Assembly (NCBI GenBank): GCA_029204225.1 | Contig: CM055113.1 | Span: forward strand, 25,583,462 to 25,647,461 | Reading direction: 5' to 3' | DNA: 64,000 nt | Source: Diphasiastrum complanatum | Lineage: Eukaryota > Streptophyta > Lycopodiopsida > Lycopodiales > Lycopodiaceae | Part shown: positions 1 to 9,843 of the stretch, in pieces | Numbering within the stretch: position 1 is the stretch's first letter | Layout: every line of letters starts with the position of its first letter | Program-made: the position numbers and the translations under genes | The notes under the pieces: model-generated | What the model saw: the letters and a program-made list of their open reading frames with translations, nothing else | What the model was told of the DNA's origin: nothing | Database searches by the model: none

Positions 1-443
1 GACACGCGTCGATATCGGATTCGCGCACGTCTCAGCCCACGGGGCCTCATAATTGGGCCATCATTGTCAGTACGGACATTCCACGTGGCCTAATAATCTA
101 ACGACACATGTCTTTGCCATCTTTTCACACGTGCAAAAATTTTGTATATATAAGTGCTCGGTTTTTATATTTTTTTCCGCAAAATTTTCGCTTCTAGCTC
201 CCGATATCGCTCTCAAGCGCGCTCTTTCACCGTTCAAGCTTCCGCCCTCTCACAGTGCACTCGAGTTCGATACCGCTAGTAGTGCAATATCGCTTTCGAG
301 CGCGCATCTCTTTTCTTCAAATAATCTGTGTAGATCTTGCGCTCGAAACCGATATTCAGTTCTGGTATTGATCTCAAGTGTCCTTTCATTGCAAATTTTT
401 TTGTTTCATCCACTTTTGTTTTGTTATTTCTTTTCTTCTGAGA
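1..443 (+). promoter_or_regulatory. Probable promoter and 5' leader of the H3-like gene, copy 1
   Basis: A TATA-like run (GTATATATAAG) lies at about 144-154. Two G-box cores lie upstream: CCACGTGG at 81-88 and CACGTG at 128-133. The interval 180-440 is pyrimidine-rich and opens into two tandem ATG codons at 444-449. The last 70 bp or so before the ATG resembles the same position in copy 2 (reverse strand, about 34610-34690), so the leader belongs to the element. The element may continue left of base 1. Activity is not shown by sequence alone. Confidence 0.4.
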
Positions 444-1214
444 ATGATGGCCAGGACCAAATCCACCACCCGTGCCATCACCACTGTACAGCCATCCCAA
501 TCTCGTGTTCCCTTTGTTACTTGTCGTAGGCATGGCAGGAAGCAGGTCTGGCTAAGGGAGATCAGAAAACTTTAGAGATCAATCGAATTGTTAATCCCTA
601 GAGTTCCTTTTGGCCGATTTGTTTGGAATGTCACTCTGTCACTTGGGCTGAATGTTTGTTTTGTCGTGACATCCATGCAGGCCTTACAGGGTGCTGTAGA
701 AGAGTTTATGTCCCAGTTTTTTGAGGATACTTGTCTTTTAGCAGTGCATGGTAAGGATGTCACCATCATGCCAAAGGATTTCGTCATTCTCAAAAGGCTT
801 CGGGACAGATATTCTGGTTTGCATGTTGATAATGCCAGCACCTCCAGAGACCTGCCTTTGGATAGAACCAACGTGCCTACTACCTCTAAGAGGAAGAGAA
901 AGCAGTCTATCCCCAAGAAGGCTGGATCTCGACGGTCAGCTGCTTCCCTTCCTCCTAGATGTATCCCGGCCAAGAGACCCCATGTCTTTCTGAGCTCCGA
1001 GTCAGATGCTGGAGAATCTGACTCAAATCAAGAATCTTCACTCCTTCATGTTAATCGTCTAGCTCCTCAGCAGGTTTCATCACCAAAAGTGTTGATTACC
1101 CAAGAGGAGCTAAACAAAATAATAGAGAAATTTGTAAATATTGTTTTTGCTCCTGTACATAATCTTTTTGTGAGAATTCCATACGACCCAGCCCAGGTTT
1201 TTTTTTTATTTTGA
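444..1214 (+). pseudogene. Histone H3-like N-terminal module of an H3/Ulp1 fusion gene, copy 1 (in-frame TAG)
   Basis: The reading frame opens MMARTKSTTRA, matching the start of histone H3 (MARTKQTARK). It continues through RRHGRKQVWLREIRK, then ELLIPRVPF, then ALQGAVEEFMSQFFEDTCLLAVHGKDVTIMPKD in separate stretches; these match H3 alpha-N, alpha-1, alpha-2 and the [20 protein letters not shown] signature. A TAG at 573-575 interrupts the frame at the glutamine of the IRKYQKSTELL segment; copy 2 has CAG there. After the fold comes a basic, NLS-like linker (SKRKRKQSIPKK, SRR) and an acidic serine run (SSESDAGESDS). Seen: H3 fold signatures and the stop. Known: H3 is a core nucleosomal histone. 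Inferred: a divergent H3 paralogue captured by a mobile element. The frame ends at 1212-1214 in a ten-T run, and a one-base slip there would join it to the protease-like frame that follows. Confidence 0.8.
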
Positions 1215-2510
1215 CCATTATAATCAATACGAGTCCTACCTAGCTAACAAAATTGATCTTCTCGGCAATTTTTTTGATTTTTTTCTTCGAGATACACGTA
1301 GAAGCTTTAGATTAGGTCCCAAATTTTGTGCCGAGCTAAAGACCTCAAAGATTTCAGATGCAATAGTAGAGGCCGGAATTTTTTTTTTGCTAAATAGTAT
1401 TAGTTTCGATTCCCATGATACATTTTTTGTACTTAGTCATGGGAGCGGTAAAGGCGAAAGAAGCCAATTTTGAGAAGGCTGTCTATTTTATCGAGTGCAG
1501 TCCTATGGAAAAATTCTATTTGATTCCATATGAAAATAAGTAAGGATTGCTCTTTTGTTTTTGTTGCTTTAATCTGGATTTTTGCATGCTTCATTGCGAA
1601 ATTTTTTCATAAATATGAATTTATCGATATTTGTGTTTGGTTCTTGCAGTCGACATTGGAGCCTTAATATTCTTTTTGTAAAGATAAATAAGGAGGGAGT
1701 ATCAAATTTTTCATGAGTAAAATTAAACTCAGCTACAAATACACATAGAGAATTTGATTCTCTACTTCATGATGTCGTTTGGAAAATACCGACAACGACA
1801 ACTTCAATTGGAGAGATAACCATTAAATCTCTCAAGGTATATTCAATGTATCTCTGATATGCATGTATTCCGTTTTTAATTCAAATGTATCTTCATAGCA
1901 TAAATAAAAAAATTTATCACTATATTACTAATTTTTGTTCTATATATGCAGTGTGTACAGCAACAAGACGCTTTTAGTTGTGCATGGTTCATCCTGTACA
2001 ATACGAAGCTATTTTTTGAATGGTATAATTTACAAACGGATGTAGATATTGAAAAGGTAATATTCTATTCATTTGTAGTTCATTTTATTCTGATTCATAT
2101 TTTATTACTATCATTGTTTGTAATTAGCTGATTCTCGTGTTTTGTGATGACAGTTCACTCTTGAGCCGTATACTCCTGATGATGTATATAGATTTCGGCA
2201 AGAGTTGATCAGAACTTATGCTCAATACGGTGTAGGCGTTGCACCTGCAATCGAGGGCCCTCAAAAGGAAGCTGCTCCTGCCTTAACAGCCTTTCAGGTT
2301 GCTCAAGATGCAGATCTTATTTTATATGATAAAAAAGGAATAAAAGTCCTTACTAATACAGAAGAAGGCAATTTTGTAGCAGATATTCCTCTTGCCTTAA
2401 AAGGCATTGAGGCCCTTCTTGAAACAAAGGAGGGCGAGATTATAGAAGGAGCTGTTGCCTTATTAGTTCCTAATACTAATATAGAGAATATAAAAAAATT
2501 GATTGAATAG
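1201..2510 (+). pseudogene. Ulp1-like C48 cysteine protease module of the H3/Ulp1 gene, copy 1
   Basis: Several exons can be read. An open frame at about 1205-1475 and a shifted frame ending YLIPYEN lead to a GT donor at 1540. After the acceptor ending 1649, an exon carries RHWSLNILFV (catalytic His codon 1654-1656). Next comes EFDSLLHD (Asp codon 1756-1758), then a donor at 1837. Exon 1952-2056 encodes CVQQQDAFSCAWFILY, with the oxyanion Gln and nucleophile Cys (codon 1979-1981). Exon 2154-2510 is a C-terminal tail of 118 residues with no recognised domain. The order His, Asp, Gln, Cys is that of Ulp1/SENP SUMO proteases. The usual Gly after the Cys is Ala here. Two frame problems, near 1201-1210 and 1475, argue for decay, although unseen introns could account for one. 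This lies downstream of the H3-like frame on the same strand with no second promoter visible. Confidence 0.75.
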
Positions 2511-2577
2511 AGATCTATTTGTAAATAAAGAGACATAAAAAAAAAAGAAACAATCATTTTACTTGTAAACAACCTGT

Positions 2578-3585
2578 TTATGGGTTTTTTTTATTGATAT
2601 CACAATAGATTCTTACAATCAGCTTGTGTCCATAGTTTAACAATGGAATGCAATTTTTATATAATGATAAAAAGACATTGGCATGTATTTGCTGATAGTG
2701 AATCTCAATGTTCTTCCATAAGTTGGATTGTTTCGCCAATATCTCTGCATTTGATCTTGAGCTCTCATGTCTTTTACGTACATGCATAAAACTAATACAA
2801 AGTTAGTTAGAATTAGTACAGAGTTTGTATTAGAGAGTTTTGATTGAAACTATTCATAAAAAATCGAGTGTTTACAGTTACTTACGAGTTTACCATTGAA
2901 AATGAATCTAAAGTCTGAAAGTACATCATCTTGTAGGAGCAATAGTTTTCGTCGGATGTAGTTTAGACTCCAATCTTCTTCCAATTCAACACATGTCAAA
3001 ACGACATCATTGTATATAATTTCAATATTTTTTTGTTTTGAATGTCCACTGGCTTCCAAGTCTTGATCGAGTGGCACCCATTTATCTTTATTTTTTTCCA
3101 TCTTTGATAATGGAAGCATAAGCTCAACATTTGTTTTTCAATTTGATAACGGAAGCACATGGAAGACATTTTAATTCTGCATTCTATTTCTCCATCTGAT
3201 CTTTTGTCCCAGCCTTTATCCATAAGTTCAGATAATAAACTATTTGATAAATTTTTGCATACAAACATCGTTGGGATTTTGTGTACATTGACACTTGAAA
3301 AGAAATCCACAAATATATTCAAGGAAATAAACCAACTCAATCTGACTGTTTTTTATCTAGTGCTCATTTTTAATGAATTTTTTACATCATTATATATCTT
3401 GCAACAAAATGATTCTGAAAAACTGTAGCATCTGGTGTAATCCATTCATCACTTTCAAAACTAGGTAATGGAATTGGTACTATTTGTCCAAAATTTCCTT
3501 TTGTATCAGGAATGTACATTGATTCATAAAAAGAGATCCCACTATCAGCGAGATCTTTTGCAGTTCTACCTCGATATTGCACACA
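2578..3585 (-). pseudogene. Gene 2 of the H3/Ulp1 element, copy 1: unknown protein with a ubiquitin-like stretch
   Basis: This gene is convergent with the H3/Ulp1 gene; the two stop codons are 67 bp apart. Coding segments on the minus strand run from YRGRTAKDLADSGISFYES at about 3575 (with FGQIVPIPLPSFESDEW after it), through a segment at 3119-2880 containing IEIIYNDVVLTCVELEED and FRFIFNGKL, to a terminal basic segment at 2770-2578. A GTAAGT donor directly follows the NGKL codons. The middle segment has the beta-beta-alpha spacing of a ubiquitin-like fold, with FRFIFNGKL resembling the LIFAGK strand of ubiquitin; this is weak similarity only. The 5' end is cut off at about 3585, where copy 2 continues into another coding exon. 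I do not recognise the family. Confidence 0.5.
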
Positions 3586-3926
3586 AGGGCAAAAATTATA
3601 CTAGAAAAGGTGACATTTTGACTTTTTAGGAATAAAAAATGTTAAATGAAATAAATAGTGGCTTATAATTGGCCTTTAATTATAATTTACGGCTTTTTTC
3701 AATAACGTCGAGTTTTATGCCATTCTACAATGTACTCTTTACACGTTAATGAATAACGCCTGGGTACTTTTAGGAGCTATCTTAAAATTTAAGGGGGTAT
3801 CCTAAAATTAAGAGTCATGAAGATGAAAACAAAGTAAGTTGCACTTGTTGATGGTCAATGAGAGTTTAATGACTTTACGATAACATGGAATAACGGCTTG
3901 TTCTTATACACAAGGGCAAAAATTAT
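3581..3926. repeat. 19-bp direct repeats bounding a 327-bp segment at the end of element copy 1
   Basis: ACACAAGGGCAAAAATTAT occurs at 3581-3599 and again, identically, at 3908-3926. The first copy sits exactly where homology between element copies 1 and 2 stops. The pair may be a target duplication around an inserted segment or a junction left by repair. Confidence 0.55.
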
Positions 3927-4879
3927 GTTCACCCTAAAAGAATGCAAAGCACAAAGTTAAGGTGTCAATTGAGTTGACAAATTCTAGCTAGAAGGTTATA
4001 GAATTGATAGTACAATGGCAAGAGATTATAGAATCTACAGTATAGATGAAGGACGAGAAATGCCAATGGGAAGTATAAAGGGAAAATCCGTTTACAAGGC
4101 CTAAAAGATTTGTGGGTTCATTTATTCATTACGAAATACTAGATAGGAGACCGTTCAAGAAAGACTGTCTAAAGAGATAAAGTTTTAGTTATGAAGGAAA
4201 CAAGATTTGGAGTTTACGGAAATGATACTTCTGAGTGCTTATGAGGCTCAAAATTAATACTCAAAAATTTGAACTTGTGAGAAGAACGGTTGTTGTGATG
4301 GACATTAATGTATCCTTAATGTTGAAAGGAATTTTCTGATTTCATTACTGGATTTATCATTGATTGATATCATTCCATTCACTGTGGCAAATCTAAATGG
4401 AGTAGGGTCGCGGTTCTGCCTGATGTCCGTGTATACCTTGGCTACATATAAGAGTGAGGATTCTGTAATCAGGGGAGGCGTTTTCGTATACTAATTGTTG
4501 TTTGAATGCCCACATCTGATTTGAATGACTAGCAATAAATACATGTGGAGATCATACAAATCCGTGAACAATACGGTCACAGTTCTGCCTATAGTTGTTG
4601 CGTACTTCTATGAAACTTTGAAGCAGATTATAGAGTGTTAGAGAATGGATGCATTGATCTGATTGATCTCCAATGGAGTCAACGGACAGTATGTTAGTGA
4701 GACTGAAGCGGCGGCCGTGAGTGCGATTAGCCATTCATATAATAATCTACTATGAAAAGAACAAGGAGGTTGAAGTTTTGGAGGAGAAGGCCAATGTGTC
4801 AAAAAGATTAGAGTGACGGTCTTTCTTGTTGTACCATATTATGATCCCTATAAGAATGTGGGATGGCGTCAAGTGAAGT
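3600..4879. other. Unassigned AT-rich region
   Basis: I see no frame with family similarity and no clear LTR or terminal inverted repeat here, apart from the 19-bp repeat at its left end. The short minus-strand frame at 4552-4734 has no recognisable features. Confidence 0.5.
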
Positions 4880-5344
4880 TTGATAGTTGATCTTATGGAT
4901 GTAGAAAAACAGATACAAAGAAACAATACTAAACAAAATCTATATAGAGCAAAAGATCATACAAAAGTTCACATGAGCACAACAATTTATTCTCATAAAA
5001 CCTTTTGGAGAAAAGGCAGCCACAAACAACCTAAAATAGTTGATGATTTTATTGATGAGGTCACTAGTGACTACACACCAAGTAATGTGGAGGTCATGCA
5101 TATTCCTATGTCTCATATATCCACTCACTCCACCAGTCTTGACATTGATCCTACTTGCATGGATTTTGATCATCCCATAGTGTCATCACACCTAGATTGT
5201 ATCCAATCCACAACACCTTGTGAAAATCCTATCAAAAGCTCTATCCATCTCATGACATCACCACATACAGATATTGTGCATCCCATCACATTCAACGTAA
5301 ATCATATAGATTTTTCTATCTTAGCTACTCCATTAAAAAAATAA
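4880..5344 (+). CDS. Hypothetical ORF upstream of the SET-domain gene
   Basis: This is an open frame of 154 codons. The N-terminal third is basic and Asn/Lys-rich. The rest is rich in His, Ser, Thr and Pro with repeated HPI/HPxS-type segments, which reads as low complexity. It has the same frame phase as the SET-domain segment that starts at 5456, about 110 bp further on, and only a short stop-containing gap separates them. It could be the N-terminal region of that same gene, now interrupted or spliced. I recognise no domain. Confidence 0.3.
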   Translation: MIVDLMDVEKQIQRNNTKQNLYRAKDHTKVHMSTTIYSHKTFWRKGSHKQPKIVDDFIDEVTSDYTPSNVEVMHIPMSHISTHSTSLDIDPTCMDFDHPIVSSHLDCIQSTTPCENPIKSSIHLMTSPHTDIVHPITFNVNHIDFSILATPLKK

Positions 5345-5455
5345 CGCGACGCATTTTGACAAGATTTGAAAATAAACAAAGGTTTTTACGTACTATCGAC
5401 TTGTCCAAAAATGTTTTAAATTCGTTGACCGAATCTCCCCTTCCTCCTCATCTAC

Positions 5456-6045
5456 ATGCAATTATTTAAGTCGTTTGATAGAAAGAAATATTCATGTTGG
5501 CCTGATACGGTACCACTGCCATTATGTGGGACATCATTTTCATATTGGGTTCATATGTATATAAGTAAGCCTAGTGAGCGGTTTCCTAATGTCGGATTAG
5601 GTTTACTTTCTTTGACTAGCATTGATGTCCCTTTGAATAGTGTTGTCACATTAATGCCATATGCAGGACCTCAATACAATTGGGGTGATTGGCATGCTCT
5701 ATGTTGCCACCAATGGAGAATGCAAATATATGGTTTAAATTCCAATGCTTGTTCTTTGGAAGAGAGGCGCATGCAAGGAAAAAGTGTTTCAAAATCACAT
5801 CGTATGTACATCAATGGGCATCCAGAAATACATGGAAACATTGCTGCATATATATATATAGTTCTATTTGTCACCCTTCATCAACTAATTGTGACTTTGA
5901 AGAACGCATCAATGGAAAAGAAGATTATTTTTCTAGATATGTGAAAGCTACATATGTAATGGCTTGTGCGATCAAACCTATTAAATGTGGTGAAGAACTA
6001 TTCATCAACTATAGCTTCAGTCGTCCTCTACCAAGATGTGTATAA
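5456..6045 (+). pseudogene. SET-domain protein fragment, frameshifted in a TA repeat
   Basis: The first frame (from 5456) contains NVGLGLLSLTSIDVPLNSVV followed by PYAGPQY, which fits the opening strands of a SET domain (GLGLFA, I..G, Y.G). It continues to INGHPEIHGNIAAYI. A second frame (to 6045) picks up at SSICHPSSTNCDFEERING and ends VKATYVMACAIKPIKCGEEL plus FINY, the typical SET C-terminal I..GEEL..Y motif. The two halves meet at a short TATATATATA run near 5848-5860, where replication slippage would shift the frame. SET proteins are protein-lysine methyltransferases. The pre-SET and post-SET cysteine clusters are not visible, so the subfamily is uncertain. The likeliest reading is a decayed gene or mobile-element cargo. 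Confidence 0.6.
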
Positions 6046-6099
6046 AAAGTTTTGACCAAGCACAACCATGTGCGTTGTAGATACCAAAAGTACATCCTT

Positions 6100-6812
6100 T
6101 TCATTCGAGTTCAATTTGGATGTCTTATTTGACTTTCAATTTGTATATGATGTTTCTTTTGGATGTCTTATTTAAGTCACATTTGATATATGCTTGATGT
6201 TAAGTTTTTAAAAATAATGCCCAATTTTCAATGTCTTGTTTCAGTTTCAATTATAATATAATGTTCGATGATGTCTTATATAAGTTTCAAATTGGATATG
6301 ATGTTTGATGTTTAGGTTTTAGAAATAATATTCAATTTGCATGCCTTGTTTAAATTTAAATTTGAATATGATGTTCGATTTTGATGTCATATTTAAGTTT
6401 CAATTTGAATGATGCTTAGTGTTTAGGTTTTAACACAAAATATTCAACTATATTGAAACTGTATACAATGTTTTAAATCTAATTAGTTATCATACTTGAT
6501 ATTTGATACTTGAACTATAAGGTGATATCTTTTATTTGAGAACATGAATAGTCTTAATAGTTGTATTTGTGTTTTTTTAAAATAATATTCAATTTTGATA
6601 TCTTGATTTAAGTTCCAATTTGTATATATTGTTGTTCAGTTTTGATGTCTTATTTTTTTTTTTAATTATAAGGTGACATCTTTTATTTGAGAGCGTGAAT
6701 AGTCTTAGTAGTTGTGTTTGTATTTTTTTCAAAATAATGTTCAATTTTCATATCTTGATTTAAGTTCCAATTTGTATATATTGTTGTTCGGTGTTGATGT
6801 CTTTTTTTTCCA
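6100..6812. repeat. AT-rich degenerate repeat tract with a 151-bp tandem duplication
   Basis: From 6100 to 6480 a phrase like TTCAATTTG...GATGTCTTATTTAAG recurs several times with drift. At about 6515-6665 and 6666-6812 a longer unit beginning TATAAGGTGA is tandemly duplicated with a period of 151 bp. There is no coding potential. Confidence 0.6.
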
Positions 6813-7114
6813 TGTTTGAAAAAATACGAATTGTCATCTAGTTCTAATAATGATGATCACATACATTCCGTATCCACCACAAGATTGGGATACAATGGGC
6901 CACATATAGATCAACTATCTCGTCATGAGTGGATGAGATTATGAGCCATGATGAGAATAGATGAACAACAACGTTGCAAGACAAATCGGTCTCGACCTAA
7001 CTCTTCTTCTTACTCAAAATCAAGTTCAAGTGAACATGATTGTTCTATGCAAGATAAAGTCGAATTTATGAACAACTTGATAAATTATGTCTATGAGCAT
7101 CATGACAATATAAA

Positions 7115-8075
7115 AGATTGAAAGAGCCCCTTGGATTCTTACCAAGGAAGAGTACAAGTATGTACGGTCAGTCATTTGCGAGATGAGAACTGGTTTTGCT
7201 CATTCACTACGAACATCAATCACAACAGAAGAAAAACTTCATGGTCTTAAATCTCGTGATTGGGCTTGAGTACATATTTCCAATGTGTGTTCGTGGTTGT
7301 CTAACCGATCAACTTCGCGATACCATTTACATATGATGATCATATACTACAAATATGATGTAGATGAATGTGTGACAACGTGAGATAGATGTGAAAAAAA
7401 AACATGAAAATATAGTGGAGGCTATATGTATGCTTGAGATATATTTTCCATCCTCCATCTTGGACAATCTGCTTGTGCACTTAGTCCAAGAAATTGGTAT
7501 TGTTGGTCCTGTGCACTCAAGGTACAAAATATATGATTTTGGTTTTTGTGGCTTCAATATATTGTGCATCATTTTTTTGTCTGTCATTGATCATTGCTCT
7601 CATCATGCAATAAATGTTTATAGGTGGATGTTTTTTCTGGAGGGATTCATGAAAGTTTTGAAAGATTTTGTGCGTCAAAAGGCAAGACCAGAGGGAAATA
7701 TGGCCATGTTGGAACCATTTTTTAGCTTAACATTGTTAAATGTGCAAGTATTGTTTCAACCGGATCAACTAAACAACAAGTGGTGGTAGGTTGTTTAAGT
7801 AAATCCACGCGCAAGACATGTATTTGAAAATGCATACATCGAGAAAGAAATGGAGGACTTGAATATTGACAACACAAACATGGTTGATGAGGATATAGAA
7901 ATATCTCCAAGCTCCCTAAATATTATAGAAAATATCATAAATGAATCGAATGATTCTAACACAAACAACAATATTGAGAGAGGATCTGATTACTTTAGTG
8001 ATGATGAAAATCATCTAAGCGGAGATGAGTTGCAAGATGTATTGGCTGATGAATTTGAATCTTGTGATGGTGAAT

Positions 8076-8077
<2 letters not shown>
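7115..8077 (+). pseudogene. CACTA (En/Spm) transposon remnant with a DUF4218-type region
   Basis: A frame at about 7120-7270 reads ILTKEEYKYVRSVICEM and ends KLHGLKSRDW. It shifts to YIFPMCVRGCLTDQLRDTI (about 7272-7330) and then to MLEIYFPSSILDNLLVHLVQ at 7430-7495. After a probable intron (GT at 7521 to AG at about 7623) it continues RWMFFLEGFMKVLKDFVRQ and KARPEGNMA. These are the signature blocks of the DUF4218 region next to TNP2-type CACTA transposases (GLKSHD, LP..LR, P.SFFD.M.HL..HL, R.MYP.ER.....K..V.N.A.PEGS.A). The acidic stretch 7850-8077 may be the C-terminal tail. Stops and frameshifts show that it is dead. Confidence 0.75.
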
Positions 8078-8450
<373 letters not shown>

Positions 8451-8479
8451 CTACTTGTAGACAACCAATTTATTTGAAG

Positions 8480-9450
8480 AACATCTACAATGGGCCTCCG
8501 GCTGATCTCCGGCAAAGGGTAACCAATCCTATCATAATTTCAAGTTCAAATGTTAAGTTCAATAATTTGAAGTCATTGAAGACTTGGCCATCTTCAAGGA
8601 CTTCCATGAAATTAGCATTTAGAACAAGTCTGCTACATTACTTTTGCGACAGTCTGCAAAAATACTCTAAGTGTCGTGACAGTCTGTAGAAATGAACTAT
8701 GTTCGTCACAATGTCAGCTTTTTCGATATATATATATATATATATATATTTCACAATCTTTTTTGGGATAATATGATAGTTTACATAATTATTGCATCTT
8801 TAGTATAACATTCTTGCATTTTTCAAGTTAATCTTGAGTTCTATCCAGCAATCACTTCTGATTTATTTTAAATCAAATCCTTTTGATGCAATCTATATCT
8901 TATTAAAGATCTAGCAAAAATTGATTAACCAAAGAAAACAATTAGTCAACATACGTTGATCATTTATATATGCTTCAAAAACATTTCCCAAACATCCTTC
9001 CTATATTGAAAGACTATTGAATAAATATCTTCATATCTGTACTCTGGTCGAAATAACTTTTCTTTGGAAAAAAAAAAAAAGTTGTAGATATACACCTGTT
9101 GGTTGCTATATTTTTTCTTCGCTCGTTTGCTCAATCCAAAATGTTGACAATGGTCCAAATTTAACCTTATCATCTTGCTTAAGTTTTTAAAAATAGTAAA
9201 TCCACTATTCTTAGGCCTTATCAACTTTGTAAAGTCTATCTCTAAGTTGAAAATACATATTGGCCTCAAAATTGCCAAATAAACTCAACTTGACTAAACT
9301 AAACTAGTTGATATGTTTCAGACTTATCTAGCATTGATTGGTGGATCTAAAGATGATGTGGCATTCTCAAACATGCTTGGCCTGATGAGTCAGCATATCA
9401 GGTCAAAATGTACTTGATCTATATATAGATCATCTTTGTAAAAAACAAGT
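8480..9450. other. Unassigned region
   Basis: I see no domain-bearing frame. The TA run near 8727-8749 is the only structure noted. The last 100 bp leads directly into the copia fragment. Confidence 0.4.
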
Positions 9451-9843
9451 TTGATGAGTGATCTTGATTTTGAGACAAATCCATGTTGTTTTCCACCAAT
9501 CGGTCCCCCAGTTGTCAAACATGCTTCAATCCACCTACTCCTCTCCTTTGCAGCGGCAGCAGATCTTGAATTCCACCAGATGGATGTCCAGACCATCTTT
9601 CTCAATGGAACCATCGAAGAGGAAGTCTATATGACGCAGCCAGAAGGATACGAACTCAACGGCAAGCAACAACACCTTGTATGCAAAATCCACAAGGCAC
9701 TCTATGGGCTGAAACAGTCACCCAGAGCCTGGTTCCAAAAAATCAACGTATTTTTTATCGAGAATGATTTTATCTTAAACTCGACAGACTCAAATGTCTA
9801 CATCAAGTCTGTATCAGATTACTTCATCATCATCACTCATTAG
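9451..9843 (+). pseudogene. Ty1/copia reverse transcriptase fragment
   Basis: This open frame carries the copia RT blocks LEFHQMDVQTIFLNGTIEEE, VYMTQPEGY and KALYGLKQSPRAWF. It lacks the YVDDML catalytic block, because the frame is cut at about 9840, exactly where an oppositely oriented copia gag begins. It is a truncated fragment without LTRs. Confidence 0.9.

Noticed and set aside
53-529. ORF of 158 codons at the left end
   Set aside because: It overlaps the promoter and leader of the H3-like gene in another frame, is Ser/Phe-rich and lacks similarity.
444-824. Interpretation as an ordinary host histone H3 gene
   Set aside because: The sequence is far too divergent for canonical H3, has a long extra C-terminal linker, and is repeated as part of an element.
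572-973. Minus-strand ORF across the H3-like gene
   Set aside because: It is a shadow of the conserved H3-like frame; the sense strand carries the recognisable motifs.
3159-3428. Plus-strand ORF (and its counterpart at 31608-31868)
   Set aside because: It is antisense to gene 2 of the element; the coding-like reading is on the other strand.
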